From contig JBBRCX010000017.1 of the NCBI GenBank assembly GCA_038204465.1, positions 1 through 53,397 on the forward strand: a stretch of 53,397 nt of DNA, read 5' to 3'. Below the pieces are notes generated by a model. That model did no database searches, was not told the origin of the DNA, and was given only the letters and a program-made list of their open reading frames with translations. Below, piece after piece: positions 41,872 to 50,400 of this stretch (positions are counted from its first letter, which is position 1; every line of letters begins with the position of its first letter). The translations under genes were made by a program, and so were the position numbers. This stretch comes from JBBRCX01 sp038204465. Lineage in GTDB: Bacteria; Planctomycetota; Phycisphaerae; Tepidisphaerales; Tepidisphaeraceae.

Positions 41872-43809
41872 ATGACGGAACTTTCCGGCAACGAATTCTG
41901 GTCCATTTTTGACGCTCGCCGCGTGAAAGCGCCGGAGCTGAAGGGCCTCGATGCGTACGTCAACGGCATCAACGGCTGGCTGAAGAACCGCCGCCCGGTC
42001 CTCTCGCGCCTGAAGGTGCAGGCGGCGCGCGTTCTGGCGCTGGAGCCGGACATCCACGATCTGGGAGCGACGCAATTCCGCGAAGCGGTCGGCGAATCAC
42101 GCGACTTGGCGCGTCTCGGCCGGCTCACCGGGCCTGCGCTCGATCGCGCGATGGCGCTGGTGCGCGAGGCGGCCGTGCGGGCCGTCGGCATGCGCCCCTT
42201 CGACGTGCAGATCATGGGCGCGCTGGCCATGACGCAGGGTTTCGTTGCCGAGATGGCCACCGGTGAAGGCAAGACGCTTACCGCGTCGCTGGCTTCGTCT
42301 ATCTGGTCGTGGGCGGGACGACCGGTCCACGTGATCACGGTAAACGATTACCTCGTTCAGCGCGACGCGGAGGAGATGCGCCCGATCTACGAATTGCTCG
42401 GGTTGCGGGCGGGGCATGTGGTTCACGAATCGTCGCCGCACGATCGGAACGACCACTACCGCCGGGACGTCATCTACTGCACCAGCAAGGAGCTCGTCGC
42501 CGATTTCCTGCGCGATCAGATCATGCTGGGCAACCTGCGCACCTCGACCCAGACCTCGGTCGGCCTGATGATCAAGGGAGGGGGCGCCTCGCGGCTGCTG
42601 GTGCCGGGCCTGTTCCGGGTCATCGTCGACGAGGCGGACAGCCTGCTGATCGACGAAGCGGTTACCCCGCTGATCATCTCCAACTCCCCCGAAGAGGAAG
42701 CCAACGCGACGCACTACCGCGCAGCCGACGAACTGGCGCAGCTGCTCGACTTTGGCCGCGACTTCACGCTCGATCGAACCGTCAAGAGCATCGACCTGAC
42801 GCTGCGCGGGCAGGACCGCCTTGAGCATCTGTCGGCCGGCTCCAACTTCTGGAAGGGCAAGCGCCGCCGCGAAGAGCTGGTGACGCAGGCCCTGGTGGCG
42901 CGGCATTGCTTCGTGCGCGACGAGCAATACCTGGTCAGCGACGAGGGGAAGGTGCAGATCATCGACGAGTTCACCGGCCGCATCATGGCCGACCGCTCGT
43001 GGCGGCACGGGCTCCACCAGGCGATCGAGGTGAAGGAAGAGGTCACGGTCACCGCGGACAAGGAAAACCTGGCGCGGCTGAGCTTCCAGCGTTTCTTCCG
43101 CCAGTACCCGATCATGAGCGGCATGACGGGCACGGCCTGGGAGGCGGCGGGCGAGCTGTGGCAGATCTACCAGCGGCCGGTCTTGAAGATTCCGACGAAC
43201 CGCCCGTGCATCCGCGAGCACCTTCCGATCCGCATGTTCGAGCGGATGGAGCAGAAATGGGAGGCGGTGGTCGAGCGCGTGTGCGAGCTGAACGACCGGG
43301 GCGTGCCGGTCCTGGTCGGCACGCGCAGCGTTTTGGCATCCGAGGAGGTAAGCAACCGGCTTGCCGCCAAGGGGCGCGTTCACCGCGTGCTCAACGCGAC
43401 GCAGACGGCCCAGGAAGCGTCGATCGTGGCGGAGGCGGGACAGAAGGGAACCATCACGGTTGCCACCAACATGGCCGGCCGGGGCACCGACATCAAATTA
43501 GCCCGCGGGGTCACGGAACTGGGCGGGCTTCACGTGATTGCCACCGAGCCCCACGGGTCGGGCCGGGTTGACCGCCAGTTGTTCGGCCGCGCCGCTCGCC
43601 AGGGCGATCCGGGCTCGGCGCAGATGTTCACCAGCGCCGAAGACGACCTCTTTGTGCGCCACGCCAACGTACTGCGCAAAAGCTGGCGCACCATCGGCCC
43701 GCGGCGGCTCATCAACATCGCGCAGGCGCGAGCGGAACGCCTCGCACGGTTCAACCGCAAGCAAGTCCTCAAGAGCGACGACTGGATGGATCAGTCGCTT
43801 CCGTTCTAA
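41872..43809 (+). CDS. SecA-like motor ATPase (C-terminally short)
   Basis: 645 residues against about 830-950 for SecA. It has the DEAD motor complete: Walker A EMATGEGKTLTASL (Lys134), ITVNDYLVQRDAEEM, VDEADSLLIDEAVTP (Asp253), the VQIIDEFTGRIMADRSWRHG and MSGMTGTAWEAAGEL segments, TNMAGRGTDIKLA and QLFGRAARQGDPGSAQ. It ends soon after NBD2 with a 40-residue basic tail. The helical scaffold/wing domains and the C-terminal zinc tail are absent. Thus it is a SecA paralogue (SecA2-like), not the housekeeping copy. Last gene of a co-directional run with HlyD and M50 genes, suggesting it powers or feeds that system. Confidence 0.88.
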   Translation: MTELSGNEFWSIFDARRVKAPELKGLDAYVNGINGWLKNRRPVLSRLKVQAARVLALEPDIHDLGATQFREAVGESRDLARLGRLTGPALDRAMALVREAAVRAVGMRPFDVQIMGALAMTQGFVAEMATGEGKTLTASLASSIWSWAGRPVHVITVNDYLVQRDAEEMRPIYELLGLRAGHVVHESSPHDRNDHYRRDVIYCTSKELVADFLRDQIMLGNLRTSTQTSVGLMIKGGGASRLLVPGLFRVIVDEADSLLIDEAVTPLIISNSPEEEANATHYRAADELAQLLDFGRDFTLDRTVKSIDLTLRGQDRLEHLSAGSNFWKGKRRREELVTQALVARHCFVRDEQYLVSDEGKVQIIDEFTGRIMADRSWRHGLHQAIEVKEEVTVTADKENLARLSFQRFFRQYPIMSGMTGTAWEAAGELWQIYQRPVLKIPTNRPCIREHLPIRMFERMEQKWEAVVERVCELNDRGVPVLVGTRSVLASEEVSNRLAAKGRVHRVLNATQTAQEASIVAEAGQKGTITVATNMAGRGTDIKLARGVTELGGLHVIATEPHGSGRVDRQLFGRAARQGDPGSAQMFTSAEDDLFVRHANVLRKSWRTIGPRRLINIAQARAERLARFNRKQVLKSDDWMDQSLPF

Positions 43810-43931
43810 CCACAATACAGGCGAAGCTTCCGATGGCGCGACAGACTTTCGTGTCTGCCGCCACGTCCCGCCAGCGATGGAGGACGTGTGCGCGTCCGCG
43901 CTGCGGTTGCAGCCCTTTCATTCGATGACGA

Positions 43932-44429
43932 CTACTCTGCTCCCGCGCCGGGGGAGTTGGCGTACAGCGGGCGGACGGAATCGCGCAGCAGCACGATGAA
44001 GGTGAACACGCCCAGGGCCGTGCCGAGGGGCACAAAGAAACAATTCACGCCGGCCAGGATGAGCGAGAGCAGGCGCCGGCGGCGTTGCCGGATGCAGCGT
44101 GCTGAATAGAGCGTCAGGCCTCCCGTGATAAAACCCAGCAGCATGAAGCAGCTTCCCATTGCGATAACCAGGTAACCCATGAACTTCGGAGCGGGCGGCT
44201 GCCCCGGCTGAGCGAAGGTCTGCGGGCTGCGGATCATCATGATCCCGAAGACGATGTGAAACACCGGGAACAGGCCGAAGAGCAGCGCGATCCCTCCGTA
44301 GACGTAATGAAAGATCGACAGGAGCCTCAGGTGGTCCTGGTCCTTTTGGTCGGTCGGGGCGGCAAGGTAAGCAAGCGGGAGCGGTTCCAAGGATTCGACT
44401 GTATCCGATGCGGGCAAGCGCTGCCCCAC
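43932..44429 (-). CDS. Hypothetical membrane protein
   Basis: 165 residues. A polar N-terminus (about 1-35) is followed by four hydrophobic helices (about 38-68, 85-107 with YLVIAMGSCFMLLGFITGGL, and 120-148), with a positively charged loop RQRRRR between the last two. No family motif recognised. ATG at 44429 is the natural start (another frame overlaps and shares no features). It lies 18 bases after the response regulator gene, on the same strand, so it may belong to that transcription unit as the last gene. Confidence 0.7.
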   Translation of the reverse strand: MGQRLPASDTVESLEPLPLAYLAAPTDQKDQDHLRLLSIFHYVYGGIALLFGLFPVFHIVFGIMMIRSPQTFAQPGQPPAPKFMGYLVIAMGSCFMLLGFITGGLTLYSARCIRQRRRRLLSLILAGVNCFFVPLGTALGVFTFIVLLRDSVRPLYANSPGAGAE

Positions 44430-44447
44430 CTGGCATGCGCTTGGGCG

Positions 44448-45095
44448 TTAGGTCTCGACCGAAGTCAGTCCTTCGCGGATCGCGTACTTGGTGAGCTCTG
44501 CGACGCTGTGCAGGTCGAGTTTTTCCATCAGCTGGCGGCGGTGGGTTTCCACCGTCTTGGTGCTGACGTGCAGCACCATGGCCACCTGCTTGGTTGCCTT
44601 TCCCTCGGCGAGAAGTTGGAGAACCTCGCGTTCGCGCGGCGTGAGGGCCGCGAACGCGGACGGCTCGGCTTTGGGCAGGTGGCGGACGTAATCCTCCACG
44701 ACCACGTCGGCAATTCCCGGGCTGAGATATACCTTGTTAGCGACGACGGAGCGGATCGCGATCGCCAATTCGTCGAATGCGCCGTCTTTCAACAGATATC
44801 CCGACGCGCCCGCCTTGAGCATCTCGGACATGAAACGCCGGTCCGCGTGCATGGAGAGCGCAATGACGCGCGAGGGCGCATCCCCTGCCACCACCTGCCG
44901 TGTCGCCTCGATGCCATTGAGGCCCGGCATGCCGATGTCCATCACCACCACGTCCGGCGCAAGTTGCTTGACCATCTCCACCGCGTCACGGCCATTCTCG
45001 GCCTCGCCAACCACCTGCATGTCGGGCTGGCTTTCGAGCATCGTGCGAAGACCCTCGCGCACGATCCGGTGATCATCGGCTAAGAGGATTCTCAT
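44448..45095 (-). CDS. NarL/FixJ-type response regulator
   Basis: 215 residues. Receiver domain (1-120) with acidic pair Asp7-Asp8, phospho-acceptor Asp53 (VVVMDIGMPG) and the conserved Lys near 103 in GASGYLLKD; then a LuxR-type helix-turn-helix (about 148-205) with LTPREREVLQLLAEGKATKQ and VSTKTVETHRRQLMEKLDL. It is a DNA-binding transcription regulator activated by the histidine kinase whose gene overlaps it by 4 bases. The genes it controls are not evident; the adjacent membrane gene and HlyD/M50/SecA-like locus are candidates by proximity only. Confidence 0.94.
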   Translation of the reverse strand: MRILLADDHRIVREGLRTMLESQPDMQVVGEAENGRDAVEMVKQLAPDVVVMDIGMPGLNGIEATRQVVAGDAPSRVIALSMHADRRFMSEMLKAGASGYLLKDGAFDELAIAIRSVVANKVYLSPGIADVVVEDYVRHLPKAEPSAFAALTPREREVLQLLAEGKATKQVAMVLHVSTKTVETHRRQLMEKLDLHSVAELTKYAIREGLTSVET

Positions 45096-45943
45096 GGTGG
45101 CCCCATCATACCCCGATGCGTCTCGTCTTTTTGCGGCGAAGCGGATTTGCCGGGATCCGGCAGAAGGAGTGTCACGACCGTGCCGTGTCCGATGCTCGAT
45201 TTGATCTTGGCGCGCCCGCCGAGGTGGTCCAGGCGCGTGCGGATGCTGAAGAGCCCGAACCCGGCTCCGTCGGCCGCCGCGCGACCATTGCCCTGGGCCT
45301 TGGAGGCGTCGAAACCGACGCCGTTGTCTTCAACCGTAAGTCGAATTTGCCGGCCTTCGCGCGAGAGTCGAATGGCGGCGCGGGTGGCCGAGGCGTGTTT
45401 CCCGACATTGACGAGCAACTCGCGCACCGCCTGGAACAGCGGCACCGCCGTCTCCAGCGGAATGGGACTGCCTCCACGATCCGACTTGAAGCTGACGTTC
45501 AACCCGTACTGCTTGCTGGCGCGCTCGGCGAGCCACTCCAGCGCCGCCTCGAAGCCCAACTCGTAGAGAATCGGGGGACTCAGCTCGACCGTGAGCGAAC
45601 GGGTCTGCGCCAACACTTCATCCACCAGCGCACTGACCTCGCCGACAGGCCCCGCGAGACCGGCCTCCTTGCCCTTCTGGCTGAGCGCGCCCAGCTTCAT
45701 CTTGATCAGGGCCAGCGTCTGGCTGATTCCGTCGTGAATCGCGACCGAGATTCGCCTGCGCTCGCGCTCTTCCGCGAGTGAAAGTTGGGACGCTAATGAG
45801 CGGAGGCGCTTCTGGTATCTCGTCACCTCCTCCGCGCGCAGGGGCCGCTGGCTTTGCCGGCGCTGCGTTGCCGCCGGCTTGGGCGCTTTACCTGCTGGCG
45901 CCGAGAGGCGGCGATTCGACGACTTCGCTTCGTTGCGACTCAT
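45092..45943 (-). CDS. Soluble histidine kinase (HisKA_3 type)
   Basis: 283 residues. No TM segment: an Arg/Pro-rich N-terminus (1-40), a coiled coil and the HisKA_3 dimerisation domain with the phospho-accepting His70 in RRISVAIHDGISQTLALIKM, then HATPase_c (about 165-270): FQAVRELLVNVGKHASAT (N box; Gly where many have Asn-Asn-Val-xKHA), VEDNGVGFD (G1), GFGLFSIRTRLDHLGG (G2). It pairs with the overlapping NarL-type regulator. No input domain is seen, so the signal may be cytoplasmic or come from a partner protein. Confidence 0.92.
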   Translation of the reverse strand: MSRNEAKSSNRRLSAPAGKAPKPAATQRRQSQRPLRAEEVTRYQKRLRSLASQLSLAEERERRRISVAIHDGISQTLALIKMKLGALSQKGKEAGLAGPVGEVSALVDEVLAQTRSLTVELSPPILYELGFEAALEWLAERASKQYGLNVSFKSDRGGSPIPLETAVPLFQAVRELLVNVGKHASATRAAIRLSREGRQIRLTVEDNGVGFDASKAQGNGRAAADGAGFGLFSIRTRLDHLGGRAKIKSSIGHGTVVTLLLPDPGKSASPQKDETHRGMMGPP

Positions 45944-46121
45944 TATGAATTAACCGCGTTACCTCGCGGAGGGCCAACCTTACCAGGCCAGCCTTCTATC
46001 GGTCTCTTCGATGCGGCCCGCTGCGCAGCATCCTGCGACGATCGAGGGGGGATGGGGGGAAGTCAACTTCCACCTGGTACCCGAAGCTTTCCGCAAGCGG
46101 TTGGGCGGCAGGCCAGCTGTT

Positions 46122-46430
46122 TTAGTTCTGTCCGCGGGGCCACTCACCGCCGCGATCGCCGAAGTCACCGGGCGCCGGCCCGCGATCCTCTTCGCCGCCA
46201 AGTTCATTGACCGAGATCTGCCGCCCGGCGCGGTCAGCGCCGTTGAGCGCGGAGACGGCGGCGGCGGCCTGCTCTTCGCTGCCCATCTGCACATACCCGT
46301 AACTGCCGCCGGTGCCGTGGTCTGAGACGACTTTCGCGCTCTCCACGGTTCCGTAGGGGGCGAAGAGGTGCGCGAGATCTTCGCCCGTGACTTTGGAATC
46401 CAGGTTCCCGACGTAGAGCTTCTTGCCCAT
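46122..46430 (-). CDS. RRM-type RNA-binding protein
   Basis: 102 residues. One RNA recognition motif (1-78): RNP2 is LYVGNL (5-10) and RNP1 is SYGYVQM (about 46-52), with the alpha helix EDLAHLFAPYGTVESAK. The C-terminal 25 residues are Gly/Asp/Arg-rich (GDFGDRGGEWPRG). Such small RRM proteins are common in cyanobacteria and planctomycetes, and are often linked with cold response. In-frame upstream M (46688) would add an unrelated 86 residues; ATG 46430 is the family start. Target RNA is unknown. Confidence 0.92.
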   Translation of the reverse strand: MGKKLYVGNLDSKVTGEDLAHLFAPYGTVESAKVVSDHGTGGSYGYVQMGSEEQAAAAVSALNGADRAGRQISVNELGGEEDRGPAPGDFGDRGGEWPRGQN

Positions 46431-46748
46431 TGTGGGTCTCCGACGATCTGGCCCGCCTTGGCCGCAGCAGATCCTGGCGCACGGGAATTGATCCGTCGTC
46501 AAAAACGCTGCGGCACCAATGTATCCTGCTTCAACCGCCGCGCGGAGCGCTGGAAACGCGAATTGCCGCCCGAGGGCGGTCACGCAGGGAGGTGCAAACC
46601 AGGCCGGCAACCGCTGCGGGCTTTTCGACCGGGTTTCGGGTATGATGTGCCGGTCGCGCTTTATGTCGCGCGGCAGGTCAAAACCCATCCGCTCCCCGCG
46701 CCAAGTCGTGCGGCAGCGGACGGACAGTTCTCACGGAACCGAATTCCC
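46431..46748. other. Divergent promoter region (RRM gene and 46749 gene)
   Basis: 318 bases between the divergent RRM gene and the 46749 gene. No gene. A TATGAT hexamer at 46641-46646 is a good -10 for the plus strand but lacks a recognisable -35. An RRM gene 5' leader of this length could hold cold-responsive structure, but I saw no definite element. Confidence 0.35.
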
Positions 46749-47363
46749 ATGCCCAAGACGCAAGCAGCCGCGCTCGACGCAGCGCGGCAGTCAGTTTCCG
46801 GACCGAAGAACATCGAAGCATTTCTGGCCAAGGCCGGCGCCCGCGACCGGGTGAATATCGAGCGTCACCTGGCGGCGTGCGATGCCGAGGCGGATCCGAA
46901 GCATGGGACGCTGTGGCGACGCCTCGCCTGCACCCTGGGGACGCTGGCGCCGCAGTCGATCCAGACGGGCGGCCAGCATTCGGTTCAGTTTTTCGTAGCG
47001 GACGGCAAGTATCGGATGCAGGCATTCGCGCTGGAAGATCCGCTTGACGGCACCGTGTTCCTGTACGCTCCCGATGTGATCGGCGACGCGGTGAAGAGCA
47101 GCCTGCTCACCGAGCGCAACGGCAGCGCCGATGGTCCGCGCGTCTACGCGGTGCGCGGCAGCAAGGGCGAAACAATCGTGCTCGACGCGCTGACAGCTTC
47201 CAACACGCCCAACCCCCCGCCGCACGTCAAGCACATGCTCGGCTGGAACCGCAAGGCGATCCGCATCACCCTTCCCCACAACGCGACCGAGGCACAGATC
47301 GCCGCGGCTGAGAAGCTCTGCACGCTCGCCGCGCGCCGCTGGGTCTCCGCCGCGCCTGCATAA
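46749..47363 (+). CDS. Hypothetical protein
   Basis: 204 residues, soluble, no signal peptide or TM. It starts MPKTQAAALDAARQSVSGPK and has a conserved-looking central part (SVQFFVADGKYRMQAFALED, TVFLYAPDVIGDAV) and a basic C-terminal helix that ends in CTLAARRWVSAAPA. No family recognised. ATG 46749 was chosen from in-frame starts reaching back to 46368, which would overlap the RRM gene. Codon and GC use match neighbours. Function unknown. It converges on the giant exoprotein gene. Confidence 0.7.
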   Translation: MPKTQAAALDAARQSVSGPKNIEAFLAKAGARDRVNIERHLAACDAEADPKHGTLWRRLACTLGTLAPQSIQTGGQHSVQFFVADGKYRMQAFALEDPLDGTVFLYAPDVIGDAVKSSLLTERNGSADGPRVYAVRGSKGETIVLDALTASNTPNPPPHVKHMLGWNRKAIRITLPHNATEAQIAAAEKLCTLAARRWVSAAPA

Positions 47364-47410
47364 ACTTCAAGCAATCAATTCAAGGATTGAGAGTCGGGTC
47401 AAGCTGCGCG

Positions 47411-47425
47411 CCGGTGGAACCGGCA
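47411..47425. terminator. Hairpin between convergent genes
   Basis: GCCGGT, GGA loop, ACCGGC: a 6-bp stem with a 3-base loop between the stops at 47363 (plus) and 47436 (minus). No T-run follows on either strand, so it is at best a weak bidirectional terminator. Confidence 0.3.
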
Positions 47426-47435
47426 GCGGATTTGA

Positions 47436-50400
47436 TCACACTGCGGAACTGTCCAGAGTGAAGGTGACGTCCCGGCTGGCCACTCCTAGTCCCTGCGCGT
47501 TGAGCAACTGCAAATGCAGGGTGTGGGGGCCCTGGGGGATGACGCTGCCGTAGATCTCCTGCATGCGGGCCTGGCTGAGAGTGAAAGCGCCGCCGATCTG
47601 CACATCCGAAATCACGTTGATCCATGTGCTGGAAGGCGTCGAGTCGAACCCGGCCTTCATGGAAACGGCTGAAGACGCATTGGTGACGTTACCGGTGACG
47701 CTCGGGTCAGCCGTGATCCCGTCGCTGTTGCTCGAGCCCGTGTCGTTGAGCAGCCCTGCCGTGATGCTTGCTGCCGGCGAAGCAGGGGGCTTGATCAGTT
47801 TCAGGGGCAGAGAGTTTTCGCCGGTGAAGTTGCCCAGGGCGATGCTCTTGTCCAGGTCCCCCACCCGCCCATCCTTGTTGATGTCCCACGCGAAGTCCAC
47901 CGGCGCCTGACCGGCGGCGCGCAGGTGGCTCTCGATGGCGTTGACATCACTGCTGTCCACGTTGGCGATGAAAGCGCTGTTGCCAGTCTCGCCCGGGGAG
48001 TTGCCGAAGTAGAAGACATCCGCCGAAATCAGCCCGGTACGGCTGTTGGCCAGCGTGGTGACCTGCAGCCACCTCTTCTTGATCGCAGCATCGGCCCAGA
48101 TGATCGTGACGCGGTCTGAGCCATTGACGCCGGCGCCGGATCGCACGGTGACAGACACGGGTGCGGGTGCGCTGACCCAGGAGCCGGGGGTGCTGGTGTT
48201 GCCGATCTTGAAGGTAAAGTCTGCGGCGGAGAGGGCCGCGGGATTGGCCAGGTTGGCGATGTCGATCATGACGCCGTTAAGGCCGCGGCTGTAGCCGCTG
48301 TAATTGGCGAAGGTGGCGGACTGTCCTGGGAAGAGAGCCGTCTTGCTGGGATCGATGGCTCCATCGTCAGCAGCATTTGCGGCGGTGTTATTGCCGTCGA
48401 AGATGCTGCGGTTGTAGAAGAGGGAGCGGCCAAGGACGGCGTGGAACGCGTCGTCGGCGATGCTGACGGTTCCGGAACTCGGCGCGCCGACCGTATATGA
48501 AGGATCGGCGGCCAGGGCCAGGCCCACTGTCTCCACACCCTCTACGCGGGTGTCGTCGATGGGGTTGATGGAAACGGCCGCGAAACTCGCCCCGACGGGG
48601 ATCGTCACGGTGCTGGCGAGCAGGTTGTAATCGACGCCGTTGGTCGCGGTGCCGGAGATTGTGTAATTGACGGTGAGCGCCGAGGTCGTCGGGCCGGTGC
48701 GGGTGAACTGGAACACTCCCGGATTGCCGCCGGTTTCCGCCGCGGCTGAATCGGTCGCGGCAAGCGTGACTGTGATCGGGGCATCGCCGAAGTTCAACCC
48801 GCTGGCGCTTCCGCCGGGCGCAAGCGTGACGGGCAGCCGGGCGCTGGTGCTGAGCCACCGCCCCGCCGCCGGGACCGCGCGGACCACGTAATCGCCGGGC
48901 GTGAGGTTGGTGAACGAGTACTCTCCGTTCGCCCCGCTCAGCACGCTCGCTTCGCCCTGATCCAACGTGCCGTTGTCGTTCGCGTCGAGATAGACGCTCG
49001 CCCCCGAAAGCCCCGCCTCGGCCCCGTCCTGAACGCCGTCGCCGCTGATGTCGTCGAAGACCAATCCGGAGAGGCTGGAGATCGCGGTGTTGTCGGCGAT
49101 GGTCGCGGTGTCGCTGCTCAAAGCGCCGACGGTGTACGCGGGGTCGGCCGCCAGCGTCAGGCTCACCATTTCATTGCCTTCGATGACGTTGTCGTCGTGC
49201 GGCGTGATCGTGATCGGCGCCGTCGAAGCGCCGGCGGCGATGGTCACGGTCCCGCTTAGCAAGTCGTAGTCCGTCCCATTGGCCGCACTGCCGGAGATGG
49301 TGTAATTCACCGCGAGGGCGGAAGTCGTCGGCCCGTTTCGGGTCACCAGGAACTGTGCGGTGTTGCCGGCGACTTCGGTGGCGTTGGCGTCCGTCGCCGC
49401 CAGGGTCACGAGCACCGGGGCATCTCCGAAATCCAGACCGGTGATGTTGCCGCCGGGCGGGAGCGTCACCGGGAGCCGGCCGCTGGTGCTGAGCCAGCGC
49501 CCCGTCGCCGCGCTGGCGCGCACCACATAGTTGCCGGGGACCAGACTGGTGAACGAATACTGCCCCTGCGCGTCGCTCAGCAGGCTGACCTCACCCTGGT
49601 CGAGCACGCCGTTGTCGTTGGCGTCGAGCCAGGTCGGAACGCCTGACAAACCGTTTTCGCCAGCGTCTTTCTGACCGTTACCGTTGCCGTCGTTGAAGAC
49701 CAACCCCGACAGAGAGCCGTTCGCGATGTTGTCGATGATCGTGGCCGTGTCATTGCTCGGCGTGCCGATCAGGTACGCCGCATCGCTCGCCAGGGTCAAC
49801 TGCACCGTTTCGTCGCCTTCGGGCGAGTTGTCGTTGTGGGGAGTGATCGTGATGGGCGCGGTGGAAGCACCGGCGGCGATGGTCACCGTGCCGCTCAGCA
49901 GATCGTAGTCGCTGCCGTTGGTCGCGGTGCCACTGATGGTGTAATACACCAGCAAGGAGGAGGTCGTCGGCCCGCTGCGCGTCACCAGAAAGGCCGCGGG
50001 ATCGCCCGGGACCTCGGTGCCGGTGGCATCGGTGGCGACGAGCGTGACGTTGACCGGAGCGTTTGCGAAGTCGAGCCCGCCGATGCTGCCCCCTGCCCCA
50101 ACGGTAACCGGGAGGCGCCCCAGGCTGCTGGCCCACCGCGGCGCCGCCGCGTTCTCCCGCACCACATAGCTTCCGGCGGCCAGACCGGTAAACGAGTACT
50201 GACCCTGGGCGCCGCTGGTCTGCGTCGACTCGCCGTTATCGACGATGCCGTTGTCGTTGCTGTCGAGCCAGACGGTAAGCCCCGACAAGCCGTTCTCGCC
50301 CGCGTCCTGCGTTCCGTTGGCGTTGAGATCGTCAAACACGCGCCCGGAGAGCGTCGCGTTGGTGGTCGCGCCAAAACTCAGCTTGACGCCCTTCGCGACC

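Noticed and set aside
41872..43809. Housekeeping secA
   Set aside because: Motor motifs are present but the scaffold/wing domains and C-terminal zinc-binding tail are missing; at 645 residues it cannot be the normal translocase motor.
48450..50351. CRISPR array or satellite in the regularly spaced repeats
   Set aside because: The 639-base period is in-frame protein module duplication (SdrD B/Calx-beta), not short repeat-spacer units.
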